Shown here: positions 44,709 through 54,472 of the stretch, one piece after another | How positions within the stretch are numbered: position 1 is the stretch's first letter | Layout: each line of letters starts with the position of its first letter | Assembly (NCBI GenBank): GCA_050108195.1 | Contig: JBNIDL010000001.1 | Span: 1-64,000, forward strand | Source of the DNA: JBNIDL01 sp050108195 | GTDB lineage: Bacteria; Pseudomonadota; Gammaproteobacteria; Enterobacterales; Enterobacteriaceae | DNA length: 64,000 nucleotides | Direction: 5' to 3' | Made by a program: the position numbers and the translations under genes | The notes under the pieces: generated by a model | Seen by the model: only the letters and a program-made list of their open reading frames with translations | The model's database searches: none | Told to the model about the DNA's origin: nothing

Positions 44709-46025
44709 ATGTTAAAAAAAAATTTATTCTATAAATTTAAGATAAAAGATCATATAATTAAGTCTATAAATGATATTAATTATGTTAATCCCTTTGAAAT
44801 TCAAAAAATTTGCATACCTTATTTATTAAAAAGAAGAGACGTATTAGGTATAGCTCAAACTGGAAGTGGTAAAACTGCAGCTTTTTTAATTCCATTAATA
44901 AACAATTTAAATGAGAATTTAAAACTTCATCAAGTTTTAATTTTATCTCCTACTAGAGAATTAGCTATTCAAACAAAAAATTTTTGTAATATATTCACAA
45001 AATACGAAAAAAAAATAAAAACAGTTATTATTTGTGGCGGGCAGAGTTATAGTTTTCAAGAAAATTGTATAAAAAATAAACCTCAAATTATAGTGGGAAC
45101 TCCAGGAAGAATGTTAGATTTTATAAAAAGAAAAAAAATAAATTTATCTTGTGTAAAAAATGTAATTTTAGACGAAGCTGATGAAATGTTAAAAATGGGA
45201 TTTATAGAGGATATTAGATATATATTTAACAAAATAAATAAAGATCGCCACGTTTCTATGTTCTCTGCCACAATGTCTGAAGAAATAATAAAAATTTCTA
45301 AAGAATTTATGAAGTTTCCTAAAAAATTAATTATTTCAAATAACAGTTTTAGTAAACCAAATATTAAGCAATATTATTGGGTCGGAAATAAATTTAATAA
45401 AAATAAAGCTTTAATAAAATTTTTAGATTCAGAAGATTTCCAATCAGTTATTATTTTTGTTAAAACTAAGAAATATACATCTAATTTATCAGATTTTTTG
45501 AACGAAAATGGATATTTAAATTATTTTATAAATGGGGACATTAGTCAAAAAATTAGAGAAAATATAATGTATAAATTTAAAAAAAATAAAAAAAAAATAT
45601 TGGTTGCTACAGATTTAATTTCTAGAGGAATAGATATAAAAAACGTTAATCTAGTAATAAATTATGATATACCTAAAGACTATAAAACTTATATACATCG
45701 TATAGGAAGAACTGGAAGAGCAGGTAACTTTGGAAAATCAATATTACTTTTAGAATTTAAAGAAATTTACTTACTTAATAATATTTTAAAGAAAACTAAT
45801 TTTATAATAAAAAGAAAAAAAATTCCTTCTTTAAACAAAATCGAAATGATTTATTTAAACAAATTTTTAAGGATAATTAATAAGATTAATTTAAATAAAA
45901 ATGATTTAGATAAATATATATTTTTCTTAAATAAGATTTTAAAATTAATTAACAAAGATATAAAGTTTATATCCTTATTATTTTTAAAGTTCATATTTAT
46001 GAAAAATTTAATTAGATTAATTTAA
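44709..46025 (+). CDS. deaD: DEAD-box RNA helicase DeaD/CsdA, truncated to the helicase core
   Basis: Unwinds RNA in ribosome assembly and mRNA decay at low temperature. 438 residues (E. coli 629). Q motif PFEIQKICIPYLL, Walker A AQTGSGKT, PTRELA, DEAD (VILDEADEML), SAT (MFSATMS), and HRIGRTGRAG are all there. After about residue 350 only a Lys/Asn/Ile-rich stretch follows; the RNA-binding C-terminal domains of DeaD are not recognisable. Assigned to deaD rather than another DEAD protein because it follows pnp as in E. coli (nlpI lost). Confidence 0.9.
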   Translation: MLKKNLFYKFKIKDHIIKSINDINYVNPFEIQKICIPYLLKRRDVLGIAQTGSGKTAAFLIPLINNLNENLKLHQVLILSPTRELAIQTKNFCNIFTKYEKKIKTVIICGGQSYSFQENCIKNKPQIIVGTPGRMLDFIKRKKINLSCVKNVILDEADEMLKMGFIEDIRYIFNKINKDRHVSMFSATMSEEIIKISKEFMKFPKKLIISNNSFSKPNIKQYYWVGNKFNKNKALIKFLDSEDFQSVIIFVKTKKYTSNLSDFLNENGYLNYFINGDISQKIRENIMYKFKKNKKKILVATDLISRGIDIKNVNLVINYDIPKDYKTYIHRIGRTGRAGNFGKSILLLEFKEIYLLNNILKKTNFIIKRKKIPSLNKIEMIYLNKFLRIINKINLNKNDLDKYIFFLNKILKLINKDIKFISLLFLKFIFMKNLIRLI

Positions 46026-46070
46026 GGTTTCTTATTATCTATGTTAGTTAAATAAACAATATCTGTTTAT

Positions 46071-46098
46071 CTTGAAAAATACTTTTTTATCCGCATAT
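46071..46098 (+). promoter_or_regulatory. sigma-32 heat-shock promoter of dnaK-dnaJ
   Basis: CTTGAAA (46071-46077), a 13-base spacer, CCGCATAT (46091-46098). The spacer equals that of the groES promoter. Only one base of the CCCCATAT-like -10 box differs. It lies 48 bases before the dnaK start codon. Confidence 0.82.
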
Positions 46099-46145
46099 CA
46101 ATTTTACGCTTATTTAAATAGCAAAACTTAAGGAGATATAAAAAA

Positions 46146-48071
46146 ATGGGAAAAATTATTGGAATTGATTTAGGAACAACAAATTCTTGTGTAGCGATTA
46201 TAGAAAATAACAAACCTAGAGTTTTAGAAAATAGTGAAGGGGATAGAACTACTCCCTCAGTTGTAGCTTATACCAAAGATGGAGAGATTTTGGTTGGTCA
46301 GCCTGCAAAACGTCAGTCTGTAACTAATCCTAAAAACACTCTTTTTGCTATAAAAAGATTAATAGGTCGTAAGTTTGAAGATAAAGAAGTACAGCGTGAT
46401 GTTAGTATAATGCCATATAATATTATTAAAGCCAAAAATGGCGACGCTTGGTTAAAAATCAAAAATAAAAATGTCGCTCCTCCTCAAATATCTGCTGAAA
46501 TATTAAAAAAGATGAAAAAAACAGCGGAAGACTATTTTGGTAGTTCTATAAACGATTGTGTTGTAACAGTACCAGCGTATTTTAACGATGCACAAAGACA
46601 AGCTACAAAAGATGCTGGAAGAATAGCAGGATTGGAAGTGAAAAGAATAATAAATGAACCAACAGCAGCTGCCTTGGCGTATGGTCTCGATAAAGGAACA
46701 GGAAACAGCATAGTTGCTGTTTATGATTTGGGAGGCGGTACTTTTGATATTTCTATAATTGAAATAGATGAAGTTGACGGAGAAAAGACATTTGAAGTTT
46801 TGTCTACTAATGGAGATACTCATTTAGGTGGTGAAGATTTTGACAGTATGTTAATTAATTATTTAGTTGACGAATTTAAGAAAGATCAAGGAATAGATTT
46901 ACGTAATGATTCTTTAGCTATGCAAAGATTAAAAGAATCTGCAGAAAAAGCAAAAATAGAATTATCTTCAGCTCAGCAGACTGATGTTAATTTACCTTAT
47001 ATTACTGCCGATTCTACTGGGCCTAAACATATGGGTATAAAAGTAACTAGAGCTAAATTAGAATCTTTGGTGGAAGATTTAGTTAACAGAACTATAAACC
47101 CATTAAGATTAGCTTTAAAAGATGCTAATCTTTCTGTTTCTGATATAAAAGATATAATTTTAGTTGGTGGTCAAACACGTATGCCTTTAGTTCAAAAAAA
47201 AGTTTCTGATTTTTTTGGAAAAGAACCTAGAAAAGATGTTAATCCAGACGAAGCTGTAGCTATAGGAGCAGCTATACAAGGAGGTGTATTGGCTGGAGAT
47301 GTTAGAGACGTGTTATTATTAGATGTTACGCCTTTATCATTAGGTATAGAAACTATGGGTGGTGTAATGACTCCTTTAATACCTAAGAACACAACTATAC
47401 CTACAAAACACAGTCAGATTTTTTCTACTGCTGAAGATAATCAGTCTGCTGTTACAATACATGTTTTACAAGGAGAAAGGAAAAGATCTATAGATAATAA
47501 GTCATTAGGACAATTTAACTTAGATGGTATAGCTCCTGCAATGAGAGGGGTTCCACAAATTGAAGTAACATTTGATATAGATGCTGATGGTATACTTCAT
47601 GTTTCAGCTAAAGATAAGCATAGTAATAGAGAACAAAATATAACTATTAAAGCTTCATCTGGATTAAGTGAAGATGAAATACAAAACATGGTTCGTTCTG
47701 CAGAAGAAAATGCTGAAATTGATAGAAAATTCGAAGAATTAATACAAATAAAAAATCAAGCAGATCATCTTTTGCACAGTACTAAAAAACAATTAAAAGA
47801 AGTATATGAGAAAATTTCTCAAAATGAAAAAACTTTAATTGAAAAATCAATAAGTAATTTAAGTGTTTCTATTAAAGGTGACGATAAAACACAAATAGAA
47901 AAAGATATTCAAGAATTAATAAAAACATCTAGTGTTTTATTTAAATATTCTAGTAAAAACGGTAATAATAATACAAATGATAGTAATAAAAATAATTCAG
48001 GAAAATCTGGAAATAATTCAAATGAAGAAGTAGTTGATGCAGATTTTGAAGAAGTTAAAGAAAATAAATAA
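46146..48071 (+). CDS. dnaK: molecular chaperone DnaK (Hsp70)
   Basis: ATP-driven chaperone and sigma-32 sink. 641 residues (E. coli 638). IGIDLGTTNSCVAI at the start, ATPase signatures YDLGGGTFDISIIE and ILVGGQTRMPLVQ, interdomain linker DVLLLDVTPLSLGIE, substrate-binding domain, and the C-terminal acidic tip (EEVVDADFEEVKENK). Very strong ribosome-binding site AAGGAG at 46130. Slightly richer in G+C than neighbours. Heads dnaK-dnaJ; grpE is elsewhere. Confidence 0.99.
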   Translation: MGKIIGIDLGTTNSCVAIIENNKPRVLENSEGDRTTPSVVAYTKDGEILVGQPAKRQSVTNPKNTLFAIKRLIGRKFEDKEVQRDVSIMPYNIIKAKNGDAWLKIKNKNVAPPQISAEILKKMKKTAEDYFGSSINDCVVTVPAYFNDAQRQATKDAGRIAGLEVKRIINEPTAAALAYGLDKGTGNSIVAVYDLGGGTFDISIIEIDEVDGEKTFEVLSTNGDTHLGGEDFDSMLINYLVDEFKKDQGIDLRNDSLAMQRLKESAEKAKIELSSAQQTDVNLPYITADSTGPKHMGIKVTRAKLESLVEDLVNRTINPLRLALKDANLSVSDIKDIILVGGQTRMPLVQKKVSDFFGKEPRKDVNPDEAVAIGAAIQGGVLAGDVRDVLLLDVTPLSLGIETMGGVMTPLIPKNTTIPTKHSQIFSTAEDNQSAVTIHVLQGERKRSIDNKSLGQFNLDGIAPAMRGVPQIEVTFDIDADGILHVSAKDKHSNREQNITIKASSGLSEDEIQNMVRSAEENAEIDRKFEELIQIKNQADHLLHSTKKQLKEVYEKISQNEKTLIEKSISNLSVSIKGDDKTQIEKDIQELIKTSSVLFKYSSKNGNNNTNDSNKNNSGKSGNNSNEEVVDADFEEVKENK

Positions 48072-48101
48072 AACAGTTTTAAATTTCTTACAAAAAAAAA
48101 T

Positions 48102-49229
48102 ATGAATAAATTAGATTATTATGAGATTTTAGGTGTTTCAAAAAACTCTGATGATAAGGAAATAAAAAGAGCTTATAAAAGATTAGCTATAAAATATCAT
48201 CCAGACAGAAATCCTGGTAATTCTGCATCAGAAGATAAATTTAAAGAAATTAAAGAAGCTTATGAAGTTTTGAGTGATCCTAACAAGAGATCTGCTTACG
48301 ATAAATATGGTCATTCAGCTTTTGATCAAAGTTCATATAGTTATTCTTCTGATGTAAATAGTGCTGATTTTGGTGATATTTTTGGAGATGTATTTGGAGA
48401 TATATTTGGAAGTAGGAAAAATAAAAGAAATAAATCAGGTGTAGACCTCCAGTACAATTTAGAAATTTCCTTAGAAGAATCAGTAATAGGTACAAAAAAA
48501 AATATAAGGTATTTATCAAAATGTTTATGTAGTATATGTAACGGAAGTGGTTCAAATCCAAATTATTCATTTATTAAATGTATAAAATGTGGAGGTAGTG
48601 GTCAAATTTATTTAAGGCAAGGTTTTTTCTCAATACAACAAACATGTTCTAAATGTAATGGAGAAGGGAAAATAATTAGATATCCTTGTAAAAAATGCCA
48701 TGGATCAGGTATATTCGAAAAATATAACAATATAGATATTAATATACCTTCTGGTATAAACAGTGGAGATAAGATGAGAATTAAAGGAGCAGGAAGTATT
48801 AGCAATATTGATTCTCATAAAGGAGATCTGTATATATTTATAAATGTAAAAAAACATCAAATTTTTAAAAGAGAGTTTAATAATTTACATTGTGAAGTTC
48901 CAATTAGTTTTTCTGTTGCTGCACTAGGAGGTAAAATAGAAGTGCCTACACTTTTAGGTAAAATAAAATTAAAGATACCTTCAGAGACTCAAACAGGTAA
49001 AATATTTAGAATCAAAGGAAAGGGTATAAAATCTAGTAAAAATAATTTCTGCGGAGATTTATTTTGCAAAGTTATAATTGAAACACCTGTACGACTATCA
49101 AGTAAACAAAAATTATTTCTTGTAAAATTAGAAGAAAGCTTAAAGGGTAAAAATAGGAACAGAAATAGTCCAAGATATACTAGATTTTTTAATGGAGTTA
49201 AAAAATTTTTTGAAAATTTAAGATATTAA
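48102..49229 (+). CDS. dnaJ: co-chaperone DnaJ (Hsp40)
   Basis: Stimulates DnaK ATPase and delivers substrates. 375 residues (E. coli 376). J domain with HPD at 33-35, a Gly/Phe region in which many glycines have become Ser/Asp but the DIFGDVFGDIFG repeats remain, four zinc motifs (CSICNGSG, CIKCGGSG, CSKCNGEG, CKKCHGSG) and C-terminal beta domains (VPISFSVAALGGKIEVPT). Follows dnaK by 30 bases. Confidence 0.98.
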   Translation: MNKLDYYEILGVSKNSDDKEIKRAYKRLAIKYHPDRNPGNSASEDKFKEIKEAYEVLSDPNKRSAYDKYGHSAFDQSSYSYSSDVNSADFGDIFGDVFGDIFGSRKNKRNKSGVDLQYNLEISLEESVIGTKKNIRYLSKCLCSICNGSGSNPNYSFIKCIKCGGSGQIYLRQGFFSIQQTCSKCNGEGKIIRYPCKKCHGSGIFEKYNNIDINIPSGINSGDKMRIKGAGSISNIDSHKGDLYIFINVKKHQIFKREFNNLHCEVPISFSVAALGGKIEVPTLLGKIKLKIPSETQTGKIFRIKGKGIKSSKNNFCGDLFCKVIIETPVRLSSKQKLFLVKLEESLKGKNRNRNSPRYTRFFNGVKKFFENLRY

Positions 49230-49245
49230 TTTTATTTTTAAATAT

Positions 49246-50406
49246 ATGAAAAAATTAAATATATTGTTTAAATATCCAGCTAATTCTTGTACTTTTTTAT
49301 TTATATTTTTAATAGTTTCTTTTTTTGTTAAAAACAGTTTCTCTTGTTATTTTTATGAAAAAATATTTAATTTTACTTTTTTTAAAATATCTAACAATTA
49401 TTTTTGTTTTTCTTTTGACACATCTAAATTAATAAACGAATTATTTATGACTTTATTTTTTTTTTCTGTTGGATTAGAACTAAAATATTATTTTAAATAT
49501 AAGTTGTATAATTCTAAATTTGCGGCATTTATTCCAATATTTTCAGGCGTTGGAGGAATGTTATTTCCTACAATTATATATTATTTGTTTACTATTAAAT
49601 ATCCAAATCTTATGAAAGGAATATCAATTCCAATTACGACTGATATAACTTTTGTATCTGGTATAACAAAATCTTTATCTAATATTTATTCAGAAAATAT
49701 AAGAAATTTGTTGCTTTCTATTTCCGTATTTGATGATCTTGTAGCAATGTTTTTTATTTTAATTTTTTATAATAAAAACAATTTATTTGGTTATTTTATA
49801 TTAATAAATTCTATTTTTATTCTTGTATTTATGAGACTTTTAAAAATAAAAAAAAAAATATATTATTTGTTTTTTGGAATTTTTTTTTGGATACTCGTTT
49901 TATTAAATAATTTTCATACAAATTTTGTAGGATTTATTTTGGGATGTATTTTTCCAGGAAACAAAAAATACACTTATGAATTAAATAAAAGTTTGCAGAG
50001 AATAAATAGTTATTTTATATTGCCAATATTTGCGTTTTTTAATGGTGGAATTAATTTTTCTAAGTTAGTTTTTAAAAATTTATGTATAAATTTATTTTTT
50101 GGAATATATTTCGGTCTTTTGGTAGGAAAACCTATAGGTATTACTATATTTTATATTATTTATAAAAAAATTTTCTTTTTCTTTAATAGCAAAGAGAAAA
50201 TAATTATTGATTATAATTTTATAGAGATTTTTTTAATATCTATTTTGTGTGGAATAGGATTTACGATGTCAATTTTTATGTCAAATCTATCTTTTCTAAA
50301 CAACGAAAACTTGTTACTAACATCAAAATTAGGAATTTTATTAAGTTCTTTTACTTCTATTTTTTTAGGAATATTTTTCCCATATTTTTTTTTAAAGAAC
50401 AAATAA
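49246..50406 (+). CDS. nhaA: Na+/H+ antiporter NhaA
   Basis: Electrogenic sodium/proton exchanger of the inner membrane. 386 residues (E. coli 388) with about a dozen hydrophobic segments. The transport aspartates Asp133 (TTDITFVSG), Asp163 and Asp164 (SVFDDLVAMFF) fall at exactly the E. coli positions, and the late GKPIGI lysine is present. It sits 16 bases after dnaJ. Its E. coli activator gene nhaR, normally next, is lost, so sodium induction is unlikely. Confidence 0.95.
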   Translation: MKKLNILFKYPANSCTFLFIFLIVSFFVKNSFSCYFYEKIFNFTFFKISNNYFCFSFDTSKLINELFMTLFFFSVGLELKYYFKYKLYNSKFAAFIPIFSGVGGMLFPTIIYYLFTIKYPNLMKGISIPITTDITFVSGITKSLSNIYSENIRNLLLSISVFDDLVAMFFILIFYNKNNLFGYFILINSIFILVFMRLLKIKKKIYYLFFGIFFWILVLLNNFHTNFVGFILGCIFPGNKKYTYELNKSLQRINSYFILPIFAFFNGGINFSKLVFKNLCINLFFGIYFGLLVGKPIGITIFYIIYKKIFFFFNSKEKIIIDYNFIEIFLISILCGIGFTMSIFMSNLSFLNNENLLLTSKLGILLSSFTSIFLGIFFPYFFLKNK

Positions 50407-50407
50407 T

Positions 50408-50662
50408 TTACTTTAATTTTTTTGAAAATAAAGACTTGTATCTGTAAGCTTTATTATAATGAATTATTTTTTTACTTGAGTATTTGTCTAATAAAGATTG
50501 AAATTTCTTAAATATGTTTTTAGCTAAATCCATTTTATTATTTTTTATAAACTTGTTTATTTTTTTTTTAAGATTTTTTATTTTTGATTTACAGCTTAAG
50601 TTATATATTTTTTTTTTTTTTGATTTAATATTATTTTTCTTTGCAGACTTTATATTAGGCAT
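50408..50662 (-). CDS. rpsT: 30S ribosomal protein S20
   Basis: Small-subunit 16S-binding protein. 84 residues (E. coli 87): MPNIKSAKKNNIKSKKK at the start, then three Lys-rich helices and KIIHYNKAYRYKSLFSKKL at the end, matching the conserved KNKAARHK end. Convergent with nhaA (1-base gap) and divergent from ribF, as in E. coli. Confidence 0.93.
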   Translation of the reverse strand: MPNIKSAKKNNIKSKKKKIYNLSCKSKIKNLKKKINKFIKNNKMDLAKNIFKKFQSLLDKYSSKKIIHYNKAYRYKSLFSKKLK

Positions 50663-50700
50663 ATTTACACCATTTTTAATTTTGGAAACTATGAAGATAT

Positions 50701-51684
50701 ATGGAGATATTTAGAGGAATATCAAATATTAAATTTAAATATAAAAAATGTGCTATTACAGTAGGTAACTTTGATGGATTTCATTTAGGTCATAGATATC
50801 TAATAAATAATTTAATTAGCTATAGTAAGTTTAAAAAAATACCTAGTATTGTAGTTATTTTTGAACCTCAGCCAAAAGAATATTTTTTTTTAGATAAAGC
50901 TCCACCTAGAATAAGTAATTTAAGAGATAAATTATATTTTTTTTCTAAATTAAATATTGATTGTATAATTTGTATAAAATTTAATAAAAATTTTGCTGAA
51001 ATGACTTTTTATGAGTTTATACATATTTTTTTATATGAGAAATTAAATATAAATAGTATATTTGTAGGTAATAACTTTTGTTTTGGTAAAGATAAAATAG
51101 GCAATGTAAATATATTAAAAAAATTTGGAAAAAAATTAAATTTTGATGTTTTTAGTTTTGATATAAAAAAAAAATACAACTATGTTATTAGCAGCACTTT
51201 TTTAAGAAATAAGTTAGAAGAAGGTATGTTCCGAGAAGCTTATAAAATTATGGGGCATCCATATCAAATTTCTGGAAGAGTTGCTTATGGAAATTCTTTA
51301 GGAAAAAAAATAGGGTTCCCTACTATAAATATAAATTTATTTAAAAAGATACCAATAAGTGGTGTCTATTGTTCTTTAATATTTTTTAACAATATTTTTT
51401 TGGAAGGAGTTTCTAATGTAGGGATTAAACCTACTTTTGGTCTAAATAAAAAAAAAGTTTTAGAAACACATTTATTTAATTTTAAATGTAAATTAGATTT
51501 ATATAAAAAACATGTTATTATAATAATTCTCGAAAAGATAAGAAAAGAAATAAAATTTAATTCAGTTTTTGAGCTTATAAAACAAATAGAAAAAGATATT
51601 GTTTACTCTAAACTCTACTTTAAAAATAATAGTTTTTTTGTAAAAATTCTAAAAAAGAGATTTCATAATGATAAATATATATAA
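50701..51684 (+). CDS. ribF: bifunctional riboflavin kinase / FAD synthetase
   Basis: Converts riboflavin to FMN and then FAD. 327 residues (E. coli 313). N-terminal nucleotidyltransferase domain with GNFDGFHLGH near 23-32 and the SSTFLRNKL block; C-terminal flavokinase domain with GNSLGKKIGFPTINI and SNVGIKPTFG. The 3' end overlaps ileS by 17 bases, so the two are translationally linked. Completes the riboflavin-to-FAD end of the pathway begun by ribB. Confidence 0.96.
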   Translation: MEIFRGISNIKFKYKKCAITVGNFDGFHLGHRYLINNLISYSKFKKIPSIVVIFEPQPKEYFFLDKAPPRISNLRDKLYFFSKLNIDCIICIKFNKNFAEMTFYEFIHIFLYEKLNINSIFVGNNFCFGKDKIGNVNILKKFGKKLNFDVFSFDIKKKYNYVISSTFLRNKLEEGMFREAYKIMGHPYQISGRVAYGNSLGKKIGFPTININLFKKIPISGVYCSLIFFNNIFLEGVSNVGIKPTFGLNKKKVLETHLFNFKCKLDLYKKHVIIIILEKIRKEIKFNSVFELIKQIEKDIVYSKLYFKNNSFFVKILKKRFHNDKYI

Positions 51685-54472
51685 GAAAACATTAAATTTA
51701 CCTAAAACTAAGTTCCCAATGAAAGGCAATTTAATTGAAAAAGAAAGTGAAATATTAAATAAATGGAACAATATAAATATATATAAAGAAATAAGAAATC
51801 TAAACAAAAATAATAAAAAATTTATAATTCATGATGGCCCTCCTTATGCAAATGGAAATATACATATAGGCCACGCTGTTAACAAAATATTAAAAGATAT
51901 AATAGTTAAATTTAAATCAATTTCTGGCTATAATTCTCCTTTTGTTCCAGGATGGGATTGTCATGGATTGCCAATAGAACTAAACGTAAAGAAAAAAATA
52001 AAAAAATTTATTAATAAAGAAATTTTTTTTAAAAAATGTAATCTTTATGTAAAAAATCAAATAAAAAGACAAAAAAAAGATTTTATAAGATTAGGTATAA
52101 TAGCTGATTGGGACTCAATTTATTCTACTATGAGTAAAGAAGTAAAATTGTGTACTATTAATGTGTTTAAAAAATTAATTTCTAGAAACTATATATATTT
52201 AGACAAAAAACCTGTTTATTGGTGCATAAAATGTAAGTCATCTCTCGCAGAATACGAAGTAGAATACAAAAATAAACAATCTACCTCTATATATGTAAAT
52301 TTTAAGGTATTAAATATAAATGATTTAATATATAAATTTAATTTATCTAAATTTAATATAAAAAAAATTAATTTTGTAGTTTGGACTACAACTCCTTGGA
52401 CATTACCAAGTAATTGTGCTGTTTCAGTTAATTACAAATTAAATTATTGTCTTATTTTATTTAAAAACGAAAAGACAGGATATATACTTTCTAAATATTA
52501 TAGTAAAAATTTTTTAAAAAAAATTAAAGATAAAGATTATGAAGTATTATGTTATTTTAAAGGATTTAAACTAAAAAATTTAAGAGTTTTGAAACCATTA
52601 ACTAAAAAATATGTAAAAATATTAGAAAACAATAAAATATCAGAAAAAATAGGAACTGGAATAGTTCATTTAGCACCTAGTCACGGACTAGAAGATTATT
52701 CAGTTTGTAAAGATAATAACATAAAGCCTTTAAACTTAATATTAAAAAATGGAAAATTCAAAGAAAAAACAGATCTTAAAGAAATAAGAGGAAGATTTTT
52801 TTATGAGTCTAATAAAATTATATTAAAATTACTTAAAAAAAATGGCTGCCTTTTATTAAAAGAAAAAATATTTCATAAGTATCCTTATTGTTGGAGACAT
52901 ATGCAACATTTAATCTTTAGAAATACTCCACAATGGTTCTTTAATATAAAAAATAAAAAATTAAGAAATAATATTTTTAAAGAAATTAACAATGTATCTT
53001 GGTATCCCAATTCCTCCAAATTAAAAATGTTAAATACATTTAGTAAAAGTCCAGATTGGTGTATTTCTAGACAAAGACTATGGGGAACTCCTATTTATTT
53101 ATATACTAAAAATAAAGTAATGCATCCAAAAACAAAAGATATCATTAACGAAATAATTCTTTTTATAGAAAACAGTAAAAATTATGAAATTAAGAATTTT
53201 AAAAGTAACAAATATAATTTAAAAAATTATAATTTAGTAAATGATATTTTAGATGTTTGGTTTGATTCTGGATGTTTATTTTTCTCAATCTCAAAATTGA
53301 GAAAAGAAATAAAACCTGTAGCTGATCTTTATTTAGAGGGAAAAGATCAATATAGAGGTTGGTTTTTATCTTCATTAGTTATTTCTAATGCTATACAAGG
53401 AAAAGCTCCATATAAAAGTGTTTTAACACATGGATTTGTTGTTGATAAAAACGGAAAAAAAATGTCTAAATCTTTAGGAAATGTAATAGATCCTAAAATT
53501 ATAATTAATAAATTTGGTGCTGATATATTTAGATTATGGATTTCATCTAATGATTATACAAAAGATATAGTTTACTCTGAACTGTCAATAAATAGAACAA
53601 TAGACATTTACAGAAAAATAAGAAATACAATAAGATATTTATTAGCTAATTTAAACGATTTTAATCCTTTTAAAGATATAGTTAAAGAAGAAGATATGGT
53701 TTTATTAGATAAATTTATTATTCATGAAACAAAACTAACACAGAAGGAAGTAATTAAGTTATACAATAAATACAAATTTTATAAAGTTGTAAAATACATC
53801 TATAATTTTTTTTCGAAAGATCTTAGCTCTAAATATTTTGAAATAGTTAAAGATAGAAAATATACATGCAATAATAAAAGTATATCTTACAAAAGCTGTC
53901 AAACAGCTATGTACTATATAATAGAATCTATATTAAGATGGATAGCTCCTATTTTGTCGTTTACTTCTGAAGAAGCTTGGGAGCATTTGCCTGGAAGTAG
54001 AAACAAATCTATTTTTTTGAACAAATGGTATGAAGACTTATTTTTTTTAAAAAAAAAAGATATAATAAAATATAAGGATTGGAAAATTATTTTTTTAATA
54101 AGAGATGATGTTTATAATATATTAGAAAAATTAAAAGAAAAAAAAGAAATAAATTCTTCTTTAGAAGTTTCAGTGAACATATATACTAAAAATTATATTT
54201 ATAAATTGTTAAAAAAAATAAAAAATGAATTAAAATTTATTTTTATAACTTCTACAGTAAAAATTAAAAAATATAAAGATAGTAAAAACTCTTGCTTTGT
54301 TTCTAAAAAATTAAATGAATTAAAAATTTATATAAGTAAATCTAAATATAAAAAATGCGAAAGATGCTGGAATTATGATAAAAGTGTGGGAGCCATTTTT
54401 CCTTATAAGGAACTTTGCAACAGATGTATTAAAAACTTATTTGAAAATGGAGATTTAAGAAAATTTGCTTAA
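51668..54472 (+). CDS. ileS: isoleucyl-tRNA synthetase
   Basis: Class Ia synthetase charging tRNA-Ile, heavily used in this Ile-rich proteome. 934 residues (E. coli 938), full length. HIGH at 66-69 (GPPYANGNIHIGHA), editing domain block VWTTTPWTLPSN, KMSKS at 598-602, and a C-terminal zinc finger (CERCWNYDKS...CNRCI). The start overlaps ribF and the end overlaps lspA by 8 bases. Confidence 0.98.
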   Translation: MINIYKKTLNLPKTKFPMKGNLIEKESEILNKWNNINIYKEIRNLNKNNKKFIIHDGPPYANGNIHIGHAVNKILKDIIVKFKSISGYNSPFVPGWDCHGLPIELNVKKKIKKFINKEIFFKKCNLYVKNQIKRQKKDFIRLGIIADWDSIYSTMSKEVKLCTINVFKKLISRNYIYLDKKPVYWCIKCKSSLAEYEVEYKNKQSTSIYVNFKVLNINDLIYKFNLSKFNIKKINFVVWTTTPWTLPSNCAVSVNYKLNYCLILFKNEKTGYILSKYYSKNFLKKIKDKDYEVLCYFKGFKLKNLRVLKPLTKKYVKILENNKISEKIGTGIVHLAPSHGLEDYSVCKDNNIKPLNLILKNGKFKEKTDLKEIRGRFFYESNKIILKLLKKNGCLLLKEKIFHKYPYCWRHMQHLIFRNTPQWFFNIKNKKLRNNIFKEINNVSWYPNSSKLKMLNTFSKSPDWCISRQRLWGTPIYLYTKNKVMHPKTKDIINEIILFIENSKNYEIKNFKSNKYNLKNYNLVNDILDVWFDSGCLFFSISKLRKEIKPVADLYLEGKDQYRGWFLSSLVISNAIQGKAPYKSVLTHGFVVDKNGKKMSKSLGNVIDPKIIINKFGADIFRLWISSNDYTKDIVYSELSINRTIDIYRKIRNTIRYLLANLNDFNPFKDIVKEEDMVLLDKFIIHETKLTQKEVIKLYNKYKFYKVVKYIYNFFSKDLSSKYFEIVKDRKYTCNNKSISYKSCQTAMYYIIESILRWIAPILSFTSEEAWEHLPGSRNKSIFLNKWYEDLFFLKKKDIIKYKDWKIIFLIRDDVYNILEKLKEKKEINSSLEVSVNIYTKNYIYKLLKKIKNELKFIFITSTVKIKKYKDSKNSCFVSKKLNELKIYISKSKYKKCERCWNYDKSVGAIFPYKELCNRCIKNLFENGDLRKFA

